A stretch of DNA of 64,000 bases from DVEG01 sp964405435 (GCA_964405435.1 CAYOOD010000004.1:62001-126000), one strand, 5' to 3'. Shown: positions 23,837 to 32,816, numbered from the stretch's first letter. Program-made: numbers and translations. Notes: a model not told the origin generated them from the letters alone.

Positions 23837-26095
23837 TTATTCCAGAACACGACCTCCTGCTTGATTGTAGCGGCTTTCGAGGGCGGGAAGGTCTGGAAAA
23901 TGTTCCTGTACCCAATCTCGGCGACTCTGACTCCTTCCACCTTTTAGCCCTCTGTCCCAGTATAGCTCTCTCCATTCTCTCAGACCTTCAGCGTGTTCTC
24001 TTAATAATTCAGGGTTGGCTCCTCGCTCGTGGAGGCGAAGGAATTCGACCAGGCGGTTGTGATATTCAGTAATCGTATTTTGCCATTCGGTCAATACTCC
24101 ACCGCGCCTGCTGATATTTCTAACGCGCCCGTCCGGGTATTCAATGACGCGATCGGTCGGTAGGGGATTCTCGCCGAAGCGTTCGGTTAATTGTCGGACG
24201 TGACCGACTTCGTGTTCGAGATCCAGGTATCTCATCCCTTCTCGAACGTAAACTTTCTTTTCGACTCGAATCACTTCTCCGGCAAGATTTAAGACTTCTG
24301 TAACTGATACATGAGGATCGCCTGACGTGGGGGTGAGTTGAAATCCGAGGCGATCGAGTTCCGCCACCGTAGCGCTGTAGTCGGGATGCTCCTCCATCCG
24401 TACAGAGCCTTCGCGAATCGTGTCTGGCGTAGCCTCCAGCCCCTCACTGGCGTTAGTTGCCAGACGCTCAGACGGTTCGGAAGCGGATGAACGCGCGGGT
24501 TCTTCGCTGACACGACGCCCGGGGGACTCTGGGCTATCTGTTGCTGTTGTCCTTTCTGGGGCGCTGCTGCTTCTGGCAGTCGATTCTGCTTGTGCGCTTG
24601 CTGAAACGCGACTGTGCGCGATCGCCCCAATGAATATTTGTATAATTCCTCCCTCCACCATTTCTTGGAAAACTTGGCGGCTAAATTCCTCGACTGAGGG
24701 CAAGCGATCGCGCGCTCCTGAAAGACGGCTCAACACAGTGCTAGTCGCTGTTGTCAGCGGAGAGGAGCCAATTCCTCCTAGAAAGTCCGCTATAAATCGC
24801 TGTCCTTGCGTCAGGAAAAAGTCGCGCGGCAATGGCCCTTGCAGCCCCATTTGTTCGCCCAACTCCCGCAGCAAATCGTCGCTCGCTCCAGCTAAATAAG
24901 ACCCGAAAAAGCGACTCATGTACCGGGATAGAGCGCCGCCGACAAACGCACCTACAAACGCAGTCACGGCATCTGTAGCACTCCGCCGCAAGATAGCGCC
25001 AAAATCAAATTCTTCGCGCATCCCCTGCATCATTTCGCCCGACTGTCTGGCTTCCTCGCTCAAGGCTCCATAGGCACCCGCACCCAAAGCAGCCGCCCCA
25101 GATGTTGCCAAAAGACCTCCAGATGCCATCCCACCCGTGGCAACTGTAGCAGCAACTGCCCCAGCGACTTCAACCACTTCTAGAGTGGTTTGTGCTGTTT
25201 CTGCTCCCGAAATCGTTCCTTCCCGGTAGGCGGAAAGGGCGCGATTGGCTTCTCGCCATGCGTCAGCCGCCCGCTGCAGATTTCTGGCAGTTGGCATCAC
25301 TGCCCCTGCCTCTAAAGTCTGCAACGCTCCATCTAGGAACACGCGCGCCGAAATCCAAATTCGATCGGAGGGCATTTCAGCGCCACCCAACACGTCAGAG
25401 ATAAAACTTACAATCGATTGACTTTCGTGAATTTGTCTCAGTTCTTGATGACTTTCTTGTCCGATTTGAACCAAACCGCTGATGTGGTTGCACGCCTGTC
25501 GCAGAATTCGCAAAGCCCGCTCTTCTGTCAAATTTTCTAAAGGTTGTGGGGGGTAAAAAGGAATTTGTATCCTAATGTTGTAGAGGATTGGCTGTTCGCT
25601 TCTAGCAGGAGCCGTTACTTCCTCCTCATCTTCTCGCTGAATGGCGGGAGTCGATAAGGGAGATAGGGTTGGGAATGGGCGGCACTCTTCTGGCTCGGAC
25701 GATCGCGCTGGCAAAGTCATTCGCGCGATCGCGGGATTAAGCGGTTGAGTTGGCGCGAATTCCTCTTCTTGTCGCTGAATCGAATTGAGATTGACAGGAG
25801 GAGCCATTAACTTTACCGGCTCTGCCGTAAAATCTGCTTCCAACTCTTCCGGCTCTTCTTTTGGCTGGGCTGCTTTTTGCTGAACCACTGCCGGCGCGTC
25901 GCCGCCGACTTTTACTTTGCCAAAATCGTGCCCGAATCGCGCCGCTCTCTCCAGTTGGGCTTGTACGGAAAACGGCTGCGATTCCGACTCTTTTATCGGT
26001 TCGCTGAAAGGACGCTGGCGGAACAATTCAGCCTGCACGGGCGCAGAATGCAACTGCGACTTAGTTTTTGCTTGGTTTTGCCGGATGGCGTCCAT
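23837..26095 (-). CDS. Candidate eCIS effector 1: shared leader plus HExxH C-terminal domain
   Basis: 752 aa. The first 75 residues are nearly identical to effector 2, and so is the DNA (about 25870-26090 against 22940-23160). The DUF4157 core itself is absent: after acidic IQRQEEE spacers comes a new region with a helical part and a Gly/Ala-rich hydrophobic stretch (about residues 290-345, VAATVATGGMASGGLLATSG), plausibly membrane-inserting. The C-terminal domain (about 570-752) contains LEHEVGHVRQL with HEVGH at 628-632, a zincin-type metallopeptidase signature, plus conserved-looking TEWQNTITEYHNRLVEFLRL. Loading by the shared leader and toxin activity are inferred. It follows the AAA+ gene by 92 bp on the same strand. 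Confidence 0.78.
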   Translation of the reverse strand: MDAIRQNQAKTKSQLHSAPVQAELFRQRPFSEPIKESESQPFSVQAQLERAARFGHDFGKVKVGGDAPAVVQQKAAQPKEEPEELEADFTAEPVKLMAPPVNLNSIQRQEEEFAPTQPLNPAIARMTLPARSSEPEECRPFPTLSPLSTPAIQREDEEEVTAPARSEQPILYNIRIQIPFYPPQPLENLTEERALRILRQACNHISGLVQIGQESHQELRQIHESQSIVSFISDVLGGAEMPSDRIWISARVFLDGALQTLEAGAVMPTARNLQRAADAWREANRALSAYREGTISGAETAQTTLEVVEVAGAVAATVATGGMASGGLLATSGAAALGAGAYGALSEEARQSGEMMQGMREEFDFGAILRRSATDAVTAFVGAFVGGALSRYMSRFFGSYLAGASDDLLRELGEQMGLQGPLPRDFFLTQGQRFIADFLGGIGSSPLTTATSTVLSRLSGARDRLPSVEEFSRQVFQEMVEGGIIQIFIGAIAHSRVSASAQAESTARSSSAPERTTATDSPESPGRRVSEEPARSSASEPSERLATNASEGLEATPDTIREGSVRMEEHPDYSATVAELDRLGFQLTPTSGDPHVSVTEVLNLAGEVIRVEKKVYVREGMRYLDLEHEVGHVRQLTERFGENPLPTDRVIEYPDGRVRNISRRGGVLTEWQNTITEYHNRLVEFLRLHERGANPELLREHAEGLREWRELYWDRGLKGGRSQSRRDWVQEHFPDLPALESRYNQAGGRVLE

Positions 26096-26187
26096 TTTGC
26101 GTCATTTCTCCTAATTTACAAAAATCGCCCTCAGCAGCACCCCCCAATCAATTTTTTCTTGACATTCTAAAAAAAATGTGCTAATTT

Positions 26188-28233
26188 CTACCACCCCTTA
26201 ACCTCTGCATCAGTCAGCGGTCGTTCTAACTTCACATATTCGCTTTGAGCCGCCTGCAGCAAGTGTTTCATCCCCACTGCTTCCCCAGCATCCGCTGCCA
26301 AAAAGGCTGCATTCATGGCAATATTGCGGATATTGCCGCCCGCGACATTCAGCTTGGCTAACTTCTTGAAATCCAGCCCCTCGGTTGGGGTATTTTTCGG
26401 AAAGATTCGCTGCCAAATCTCGGAACGCTGGCTGGCGTCGGGAAAAGGAAACTGTACCACAAAGCGAATGCGGCGCAAAAATGCCTGGTCTAGCGATCCT
26501 TTCAAATTTGTTGTCAGAATCGCCAAACCCCGGTAGGCTTCCATACGCTGCAAGAGATAGCTGACTTCCATATTGGCATAGCGATCGTGGGAGTCTTTCA
26601 CTTCAGAGCGCTTGCCAAACAAGGCATCGGCTTCGTCAAACAGCAAGATCGCGCCGCCAGTTTCAGCAGCATCGAATACGCGCCGCAGATTTTTTTCAGT
26701 CTCTCCTATATATTTACTGACAACAGCACTCAAGTCTATTCGATAAAGGTCTAATCTCAATTCTCCCGCGATTACCTCTGCTGCCATTGTTTTGCCGGTG
26801 CCGCTCGCTCCGGCAAACAGCGCGCTAATACCCAATCCGCGCCCGCCTTTGCCGGCAAATCCCCAACTTTCGTAGACTTTGGCTCGCTGCCTGACGTGAA
26901 TGGCGATATCTCGCAAAATCTGCCGCTGCGCTTCTGGCAGCACTAAATCCTCCCAAGTGGCAGAGGTTTCTATATGCTGAGCTAGATCGGTCATGCGCGG
27001 GCGTGCCTGGGAACGGCAGGTATCCCAGAGGAGAGTGGGGAGTGCTGAGTGCTGAGTGCTGAGCGAGGAAGTGCTCTCCCCCTCCTCGGCGAGGAGAGTG
27101 GGGAGTGCTGAGTGCTGAGTGTTGAGCGAGGAAGTGCTCTCCCCCTCCTCGGCGGTGAAACGTCCGATCGCTTCGGTACAAATCGCCTGAATTGCCGGGG
27201 CGCTGAGGTTGAAGTGTCCGACAAATGTTTCTACTTGTCCGTTGAGTTCGGCTGCGGCTGCGCCCAAGTGGGAATGCCAAAGCAGGCGCTGTTCGCTGGC
27301 GGTGGGGGGGTGTACGTCAAAAGTAATAATAGGGCGCGATCGCGCGCGCCGTCTTTCCCGACTGCTGACAATCAGCGGGCTGCTGATTCCCTCGATTAAC
27401 TGGGCGATCGCATTTTCCCTCGCCGCATCGCCGCTCTCTACTTCGTCGCAATCCAACAGCAGCGCGCTGGCTCTGAGGGCATATTCGCGCTCCCACACCT
27501 GCCGCAGTTGATAAATTTCGCGAGCTGCCAGCGGTACAGCCATTCCCTGCATGGCGTTGAGCTTCAGCCCGAGCAGTTCGCTCGCCGCCGCCGCGAGCGA
27601 TCGCTTGCTGGCTGTCTCATCCCCGCACAACTGCACCACAGGCAAGCTCGAAGTTCCAGACGCCTGCACCCACGTTGCCGCCAATTGCTCCGCGAGCTGG
27701 CGGTGCGACGGCACCAGCTCCCCCGCTTTCCCCACCGGCTCGACGAGCCCCATCAGCCGTTCGTCGAGATACTGCACCCCCGCAATATAGTGCAGAATCC
27801 GCTCGTCAATCCGCAAAGGGCTGAGTGCCAGCGCGCTGCCTTCTCCGACTTCTATCAGCCGCCACCGGCGCAGGGGAGCCGCCGGCGTCAGCGCATTCCA
27901 CTGCGGCGCAGCGAAAGTTGCCAGCGCCAAACTGAACGTGGGATATGCCCGCTGCGCGTCGCCCTGAGCGGCGGCGCACAAGGCGGGGAATGCGGCGTCG
28001 AGTTCCATGCCGGCACACAACAGCAGTACGTCGCGCTCGAATTTCGACAGTCCGAAGGTTTGGCAGAGTTGTTGTAAGGCTGGGGGAGCCGGGATTGGGG
28101 GATTCGGGGATTGGGGGAGATTTTCGCCGGCTGTGTTGATTTTTGTTTGCAGGGCTTGGCGAATTTCTGACAGGGCTGCGATGAGGGAGCGCTGGTTGGT
28201 TTCTTGCCAGGTAGGGGTGAGTGTGGCTTTCAT
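26188..28233 (-). CDS. AAA+ ATPase of the eCIS cluster
   Basis: 681 aa. The C-terminal AAA module is complete: Walker A GASGTGKT (Lys481), Walker B ILLFDEADALFG (Asp533-Glu534), an ILTTNLKGSLDQAFLRRIRF segment with sensor 1 and arginine fingers, and a lid GGNIRNIAMNAAFLA. The N-terminal half is a degenerate second AAA-like/helical region usual for this group. AAA+ ATPases of this type accompany eCIS operons and are thought to help assembly or cargo handling. Residues about 360-402 consist of a tandem 21-aa insertion (EEGESTSSLNTQHSALPTLL twice) encoded by heptamer repeats at 27020-27150, lying between the two modules and keeping the frame. The gene follows the DUF4255 gene by 79 bp. Confidence 0.93.
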   Translation of the reverse strand: MKATLTPTWQETNQRSLIAALSEIRQALQTKINTAGENLPQSPNPPIPAPPALQQLCQTFGLSKFERDVLLLCAGMELDAAFPALCAAAQGDAQRAYPTFSLALATFAAPQWNALTPAAPLRRWRLIEVGEGSALALSPLRIDERILHYIAGVQYLDERLMGLVEPVGKAGELVPSHRQLAEQLAATWVQASGTSSLPVVQLCGDETASKRSLAAAASELLGLKLNAMQGMAVPLAAREIYQLRQVWEREYALRASALLLDCDEVESGDAARENAIAQLIEGISSPLIVSSRERRRARSRPIITFDVHPPTASEQRLLWHSHLGAAAAELNGQVETFVGHFNLSAPAIQAICTEAIGRFTAEEGESTSSLNTQHSALPTLLAEEGESTSSLSTQHSALPTLLWDTCRSQARPRMTDLAQHIETSATWEDLVLPEAQRQILRDIAIHVRQRAKVYESWGFAGKGGRGLGISALFAGASGTGKTMAAEVIAGELRLDLYRIDLSAVVSKYIGETEKNLRRVFDAAETGGAILLFDEADALFGKRSEVKDSHDRYANMEVSYLLQRMEAYRGLAILTTNLKGSLDQAFLRRIRFVVQFPFPDASQRSEIWQRIFPKNTPTEGLDFKKLAKLNVAGGNIRNIAMNAAFLAADAGEAVGMKHLLQAAQSEYVKLERPLTDAEVKGW
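27020..27150. repeat. Heptamer repeat insertion inside the AAA+ gene
   Basis: Two tandem 63-bp units, each with AGTGCTGAGTGCTGAGTG followed by an AGCGAGGAAGTGCTCTCCCC part, sit within the coding sequence. They share the heptamer GTGCTGA with the intergenic arrays. The 63-bp unit length keeps the reading frame. Confidence 0.85.
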
Positions 28234-28312
28234 GGGGGATTTTTAGAGGGGTTTTGAACCGCCGAGTACGCAGAGAACGCGGAGGGAAGAAAGGGAAGAA
28301 AGGGAGGAAAAG

Positions 28313-29578
28313 TTAGGGAATGAGGAGGAGCGGGTTTATATATTGCTCGAATGTGGGGCTTTCGGGATCGGCATCGACGCTCAGCAGGCTTTCGGCACCG
28401 TCTATTTGTATGCGGGCGAGATATTCTCCGGGTTTGACGTTGTAGATGGAAAAGGCGATCGCGTCGGTATCGGTTTCTCGCTTGCGGGCGTCGAAAAGGT
28501 AGGCGGTAGGGCTGTCGCTCGATCGCTCGTTGAGCAGCAAGGTGGTTCGCTGCGCTTTTCCCACGGTTAAATTAATTCGCGCGGTGACTTGAGCCGATCG
28601 CAATTCTTCTGTTTCTGTTTCTAATTCGGAGATGTTAATTTCTAGGAGAGTCGGGCGCAAGACTAGAGCGGCGACATTGGATTCGACGCCGCGATGCGGT
28701 TGGGAGGAAGTGCCGTTCAATTCGTGGATGACTTGCACCCCCTGCACGCCCGCTCGCAGCGCGCCGGCAGGGAGTGACGATAGGGGGAAACTCAGTTGGG
28801 TGTCGCTGATTTCTCGGGGCGTGACTTCTAGGGTGCCGATGCGTATTTTTGTGACGTTGCCGCGCAATCGAGAGCCGCGAATCAGGAGGGTGCTGTCGGC
28901 GAGAATGGGTTCGAGCGCGCCGGCTGAGGAGGCGATTTTTTCGATCGCCGGAGAGGAGCGGAACGGCGCGCCGGAGAATTTGCTGCGATCGCGCACGGGT
29001 AATGCCCGCTGGGGGATGTCGTCGCTTTCTATCAGCACCACTCCTGCCTGATAGGCAATAGAGAGGGCGTGCGGCGTCTGAAAAAACACCGACCAAATAT
29101 TGGAAAGTTCCTCTATTGACATGCTCAGAGGACTGAATTTTACTACGTCTACTTGTTCGCTTAAGTTAGAATCATTTAAAAACGTAAACGTCGAATCCGA
29201 TAGCGTTTCGCGAATCATCTCGCGCGTCAAAATCGGTCGAGCGTGGAGAGTGCGCACCACACTCCCGAGCAAGCGCTGCGGTTCTAATTCTACCTCATTG
29301 CCGTAACAACTGATCAGATAAAATAAGTCGAGGGCAGCTTGCGGGCGCTTGGCAAATTGTCCTTCAGAATAGCGGGTGCGCAAGTCAGCATTGCGCCAAG
29401 CGAGATTGGGCACGACGTGATAAAGATACAAATTGACGGCTGTTTCTGGCGCGCCACTTCCCACAGTATCGGGGCGAATCGTTGTCACCCTCGCGCCGTA
29501 TACATCCGACTGCACGATCGCTTGCAGTGTTCTCTGCAGCGTCGCCGTCACGGTAGCAATTGCTAAATAATTACTCAT
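28313..29578 (-). CDS. DUF4255 (Pvc16/Afp16-type) protein with TIG-like domain
   Basis: 421 aa. Residues 1-190 match the DUF4255/Pvc16 N-terminal domain (APETAVNLYLYHVVPNLAWRN, ALDLFYLISCYGNEVELEPQ, LGSVVRTLHARPILTREMI). DUF4255 proteins cap the sheath-tube distal end in Photorhabdus virulence cassettes and antifeeding prophages. Residues about 225-300 look like an IPT/TIG fold (PILADSTLLIRGSRLRGNVT). The C-terminal 100 residues are further beta-rich. A second, shorter DUF4255 protein opens the right arm, so the two may divide cap and terminator roles. This is the first gene of the left eCIS transcription unit; a heptamer array of about 330 bp separates it from the response regulator. Confidence 0.88.
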   Translation of the reverse strand: MSNYLAIATVTATLQRTLQAIVQSDVYGARVTTIRPDTVGSGAPETAVNLYLYHVVPNLAWRNADLRTRYSEGQFAKRPQAALDLFYLISCYGNEVELEPQRLLGSVVRTLHARPILTREMIRETLSDSTFTFLNDSNLSEQVDVVKFSPLSMSIEELSNIWSVFFQTPHALSIAYQAGVVLIESDDIPQRALPVRDRSKFSGAPFRSSPAIEKIASSAGALEPILADSTLLIRGSRLRGNVTKIRIGTLEVTPREISDTQLSFPLSSLPAGALRAGVQGVQVIHELNGTSSQPHRGVESNVAALVLRPTLLEINISELETETEELRSAQVTARINLTVGKAQRTTLLLNERSSDSPTAYLFDARKRETDTDAIAFSIYNVKPGEYLARIQIDGAESLLSVDADPESPTFEQYINPLLLIP

Positions 29579-29585
29579 CTTTTTT

Positions 29586-29912
29586 TAGTGCTGAGTGCTG
29601 AGAACAGTGCTCGATGCTTCGGCTGAAGTGCTCGATGCTTCGGCTGAAGTGCTGAGTGGAGAGAACAGTGCTCGATGCTTCGGCTGAAGTGCTGAGTGCT
29701 GAGTGTGTAGGGGCTTTTCGCGAAAAGCCCCTTATTGAGTGTTGAGTGCTGAGTGGAGAAGAAAGTGCTGAGTGTTGAGAGTGAAATATTGAGCGTTGAA
29801 GCAAAAATAACAGAATTTTACTTCTCACTTCTGACTCCCTACTCCTAACTCAGCACTCAGCACTCAGCACTCAGCACTCCTAAATCAGCACTCAGCACTA
29901 ATTACTCAGCAC
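29586..29912. repeat. Large composite heptamer array with embedded palindromes
   Basis: GTGCTGA units from the left and TCAGCAC units from the right meet in this 330-bp gap. Embedded are three copies of a GATGCTTCGGCTGAAGTGCT unit and a 22-bp perfect palindrome at 29710-29731 (GGGGCTTTTCG plus its complement), which recurs at 55171-55200. No gene is present; the promoter of the left eCIS unit must lie here or be replaced by read-through from the regulator gene. Confidence 0.85.
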
Positions 29913-29915
29913 TCT

Positions 29916-30593
29916 TCAAGCACAAACTAAACCTAATTTTAAAGCTTTTACAATCGCCTGCGTGCGGCTGGTGACGGCTAATTTTTCAAAAATCGCCGTC
30001 AGGTGAGCCTTGACAGTCGCCACGGTAATATAAAGATGCTTGGCAATCTCCTCATTAGATGCCCCCTGCACCAACCATTCTAAAACCTCCTGTTCGCGTT
30101 CGGTGAGGTGAATTGTTCCCGATACCTGCCGCGAGCGCCCCGCATAAAATTGAAACATGCGAAAAAACCGCGTGGCTACTTCGTGAGAAAGATAAACTTC
30201 CTCTCTCATTACCGTTGCGATCGCGTCGTGCAATTGAGTCGCTACGCTGTCTTTAAATACATACCCGCTCGCCCCTGCCTGCATGGCTCGAAAAATCCAT
30301 TCATCCTCCCGGTGCCCCGACAGAACTAACACCTTTCCTTTATACGGAAACTCCCGCAATTTTTGCAACACTGCAATGCCATCACCCGGCGGCAATTCCA
30401 AATCTAATAAAATTAAATTCGGGTGCTGCTCTGCCACCAATTTTACAGCTTGCTCGGCTGAAGCCGCTTCGCCGACGACATTAAATGTCAAAGTTCCGCT
30501 ACTGCTGTAAAACCCTAACAAAGTCCGCAACCCCTGACGAAACTGCTGGGCATCATCCACCAATAAAATAGAAACCGAGCGATTGGCTGTCAT
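29916..30593 (-). CDS. NarL/FixJ-type response regulator
   Basis: 225 aa. Receiver domain at about residues 6-135 with the acidic pair in LLVDDAQQF, phospho-acceptor Asp64 in LILLDLELPPGDG, and conserved Ser/Lys (VLVLSGHRED; GYVFKDS). A LuxR-type helix-turn-helix (LTEREQEVLEWLVQGASNEE, then IAKHLYITVATVKAHLTAIF) occupies about 155-220. It is a DNA-binding transcription regulator activated by phosphorylation. It follows the histidine kinase gene by 120 bp on the same strand and is followed by the left eCIS arm, so it is the prime candidate to control the system. Confidence 0.93.
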   Translation of the reverse strand: MTANRSVSILLVDDAQQFRQGLRTLLGFYSSSGTLTFNVVGEAASAEQAVKLVAEQHPNLILLDLELPPGDGIAVLQKLREFPYKGKVLVLSGHREDEWIFRAMQAGASGYVFKDSVATQLHDAIATVMREEVYLSHEVATRFFRMFQFYAGRSRQVSGTIHLTEREQEVLEWLVQGASNEEIAKHLYITVATVKAHLTAIFEKLAVTSRTQAIVKALKLGLVCA

Positions 30594-30713
30594 AGAACTC
30601 CCCTCCTAAAATATTATCGGCTCTCCAGTCACTCTCCAACTATTCCCTGCTAGCTTTTTCTCTTCCCTTTGCGCCCTCTGTCCCTTTGGGGTTCAAACAT
30701 TCTCACCTGTGAA

Positions 30714-31844
30714 TTAATGAACTCTCGGCAGCGTAAAAGAAAACTGCGCTCCTCCTTCCGGAAGATTTTCTACCCAGATACTGCCCCGATGATCTAAAAT
30801 AACTTTTTTAGCGATCGCCAGCCCCAAACCCGTACCGCTCGGGCGTCGAGAATAAAAAGGCGTAAACGCATGTTTGAGGTCTTCCTCTGCCAGTCCCGGG
30901 CCGCGATCGCAAATTTCAAATAGTGCCTCGTGCCGGAAAATCTGCCAGTGGCAAGTAATCGTACTTTCCGGCGGGCTGAAATGAACGGCATTGCTCAAAA
31001 GATTGTCAAAAACCTGCTTAATTTGAGCGCGATCGACCGCCATAAAAAACGGAGAATCAGGATAGGATACTTGCAATTTTTTTTCCTCTATCCAAGGTCG
31101 CAATTCCCGAAGGCTCTCTATTAAAATAGTCCGCAAATCTCCCGACGCGACGCGCAGTTTTGCCTGCTGCCCGCAGTAGAGCAAATCTGTCAAATTGCTG
31201 GCGAGATTTTGCACGGTGTCGCGAATCACTGCCGCTTGCTCCTGCAAAGCACCTGTCGGGAGCGATCGACAGAGATTTTCCGCATAAAGACTGATTAGCG
31301 CCAGAGGATTTCGCAGTTGATGTTCTGCCCGCCGCACCACCTGTTCGAGCAACTGAATCTCTGCTTGTTGGCGAGAACATTCCTGACAGAGCGCCATATA
31401 GTTCGCGAGCAATTCTGCCTGTTTAATCGCTTGCTGTTGCTGGAGTTCCGAGAGGGGCTCGTAAGTCCACAAGAGCAAATATTCGGGATGGGAGCGGCGC
31501 TCTCCTAGCAAGCAGACATAAGCATTGAGACTGCCCACCACCGCCAATTCGCCCACTTTGAGAAGTGGCAGGCAATCTGTCAGCCACGCCTCCGATTCTA
31601 AATACGATTGGATAACCGGCTCGAAAGATTGCGCCTGCCCGTTGCGAATGACTAAATATCGCTTTCCTTTCTCAGCGTCTTGGTAAACGAGCCAGACCGT
31701 TACAATAGGTAATTGTGCGGCTAACTGTTCGAGTTGGCTCTGACAAACCCTTCTTAATTTAGCCGCACGCAGCGAACTAGCTGAAGAGGGTGTGGAGGAA
31801 ACAGAGGACTCCTGACAAGTCAAGAGTGGTTTGCTAGCTTTCAT
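30714..31844 (-). CDS. Sensor histidine kinase
   Basis: 376 aa. The N-terminal 160 residues resemble a divergent GAF-like sensor (VTVWLVYQDAEKGKRYLVIR; YLLLWTYEPLSELQ), with no membrane segment, so the kinase is probably soluble. HisKA follows with the phospho-acceptor His175 in RAEHQLRNPLALISLYAENL, then the HATPase domain with N box (FDNLLSNAVHFSPP), G1 (ICDRGPGL) and G2 (SGTGLGLAIAKK). It should phosphorylate the LuxR-type regulator encoded just downstream. It is transcribed away from the right eCIS arm, sharing the 387-bp intergenic region 31845-32231. The signal sensed is unknown. Confidence 0.92.
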   Translation of the reverse strand: MKASKPLLTCQESSVSSTPSSASSLRAAKLRRVCQSQLEQLAAQLPIVTVWLVYQDAEKGKRYLVIRNGQAQSFEPVIQSYLESEAWLTDCLPLLKVGELAVVGSLNAYVCLLGERRSHPEYLLLWTYEPLSELQQQQAIKQAELLANYMALCQECSRQQAEIQLLEQVVRRAEHQLRNPLALISLYAENLCRSLPTGALQEQAAVIRDTVQNLASNLTDLLYCGQQAKLRVASGDLRTILIESLRELRPWIEEKKLQVSYPDSPFFMAVDRAQIKQVFDNLLSNAVHFSPPESTITCHWQIFRHEALFEICDRGPGLAEEDLKHAFTPFYSRRPSGTGLGLAIAKKVILDHRGSIWVENLPEGGAQFSFTLPRVH

Positions 31845-32231
31845 CGCTCATTCCCTGCCTTGCAAAAATAAACCCAGCCGTGTAAAAAGATGAAAAAGTT
31901 ATTTCGGCAACGTTCCTTGCCGAATTGGCAAAAATTTACAAAATTTTACACCCCGACATTGGTTTAGGATTATCTACTTAGGTTGGCAAACTTTCAGGGC
32001 GGCAGCCGCCTCCCAAATCTAAGAGAAAGATTGCTTGTCATCTACCCAGAGGTAGAGATAAGAGAACCAAAAGTCAACTTCTAAAGGGAGAAGTGACAAA
32101 CCTAGTTTAATAAACAATTATAGGAAGCAACCCCCTTCCCACATAATTTTTTAAAATTTCGACCAAAGTCCAATAAACACGCTTAGGTCGTATCTCTAAT
32201 CTAGAGCTGTAAAGCTTAGCAAGCCAGTCTT
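31845..32231. promoter_or_regulatory. Divergent control region between kinase gene and right eCIS arm
   Basis: 387 bp without a gene, between divergent transcription units. It contains a perfect inverted repeat at 31903-31924 and further GGCAA half-sites at 31926-31931 and 31984-31989, and AT-rich stretches suited to promoters (about 31930-31980 and 32140-32200). Both the histidine kinase and the DUF4255-sheath operon should start here. Exact promoter boxes are not assigned. Confidence 0.6.
31903..31924. promoter_or_regulatory. Perfect inverted repeat, candidate operator
   Basis: TTCGGCAA, a 6-nt spacer (CGTTCC), then TTGCCGAA. The right half also pairs with the following GGCAA (TTGCC-GAATT-GGCAA), giving overlapping dyads. 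It lies about 60 bp ahead of the kinase start. It could bind the LuxR-type regulator or form an RNA hairpin; which is not decided by sequence. Confidence 0.5.
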
Positions 32232-32816
32232 ATGATCCCTGCTGTTGCCCAGACTTTGGCGGAAATACTGGCTGGGGGGACATCTCTACTCAGTACAGAG
32301 CAAATTGACTTCAACCACCCCGGCTTGCAAGAGGAGGCGATTTATCCGAGGCTCAACCTGTACTGCTACGATCTGCGGGCAAGCGCGAGCGTAGAGGGCG
32401 ATCGCCGTCAACTTGGCAGCCAGTCGCAGGGAAGTGCCAGCAAAAACTCGCTCATTTGGTTTGACATCTCATTCCTCGTGAGTGCTTGGGATCGAACAGC
32501 TTTAGGCGAACAGCGCCTGCTCTCAGAAGCCCTCGCCCTGCTGCTGCCGTTGCGATCGCTCGCCGAAGACTTCCTCCCTCCCGCACTGCGCTCTTTCGGC
32601 AACTTGCCAGTCGCCGTTTCCGCCATCGAGCCGAGCAAAACAGCAGCATTGTGGAGCGCTCTAGGCGTGCCATTGCGTCCCGCTTTCCACGTCACCGTCA
32701 CCATTCCGATAAACCTTTCGGGTGCGACTGCCAACCCCAAATGCGATCGGCGAGGAAACTTCACCGATACCGATCCCATAAAAGCCACTGTATCAACTTC
32801 ACAACCCACCAGTTAA
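32232..32816 (+). CDS. DUF4255 protein, first gene of right eCIS arm
   Basis: 194 aa. The DUF4255 (Pvc16 N-terminal) pattern is visible: VAQTLAEILAGGTSLLSTEQIDF at the start, then YPRLNLYCYDLRAS, SLIWFDISFLVSAWDRTALGEQ and a terminal FHVTVTIPINLS. It is a compact form without the extra C-terminal domains of the 421-aa paralogue in the left arm. Proteins of this family terminate or cap the tube-sheath assembly. It is followed after 31 bp by the sheath gene on the same strand. Confidence 0.87.
   Translation: MIPAVAQTLAEILAGGTSLLSTEQIDFNHPGLQEEAIYPRLNLYCYDLRASASVEGDRRQLGSQSQGSASKNSLIWFDISFLVSAWDRTALGEQRLLSEALALLLPLRSLAEDFLPPALRSFGNLPVAVSAIEPSKTAALWSALGVPLRPAFHVTVTIPINLSGATANPKCDRRGNFTDTDPIKATVSTSQPTS

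Noticed and set aside
26825..27280. Frames rich in STQHSALS across the AAA+ gene
   Set aside because: By-products of heptamer repeats in other frames; the ATPase frame is unbroken.
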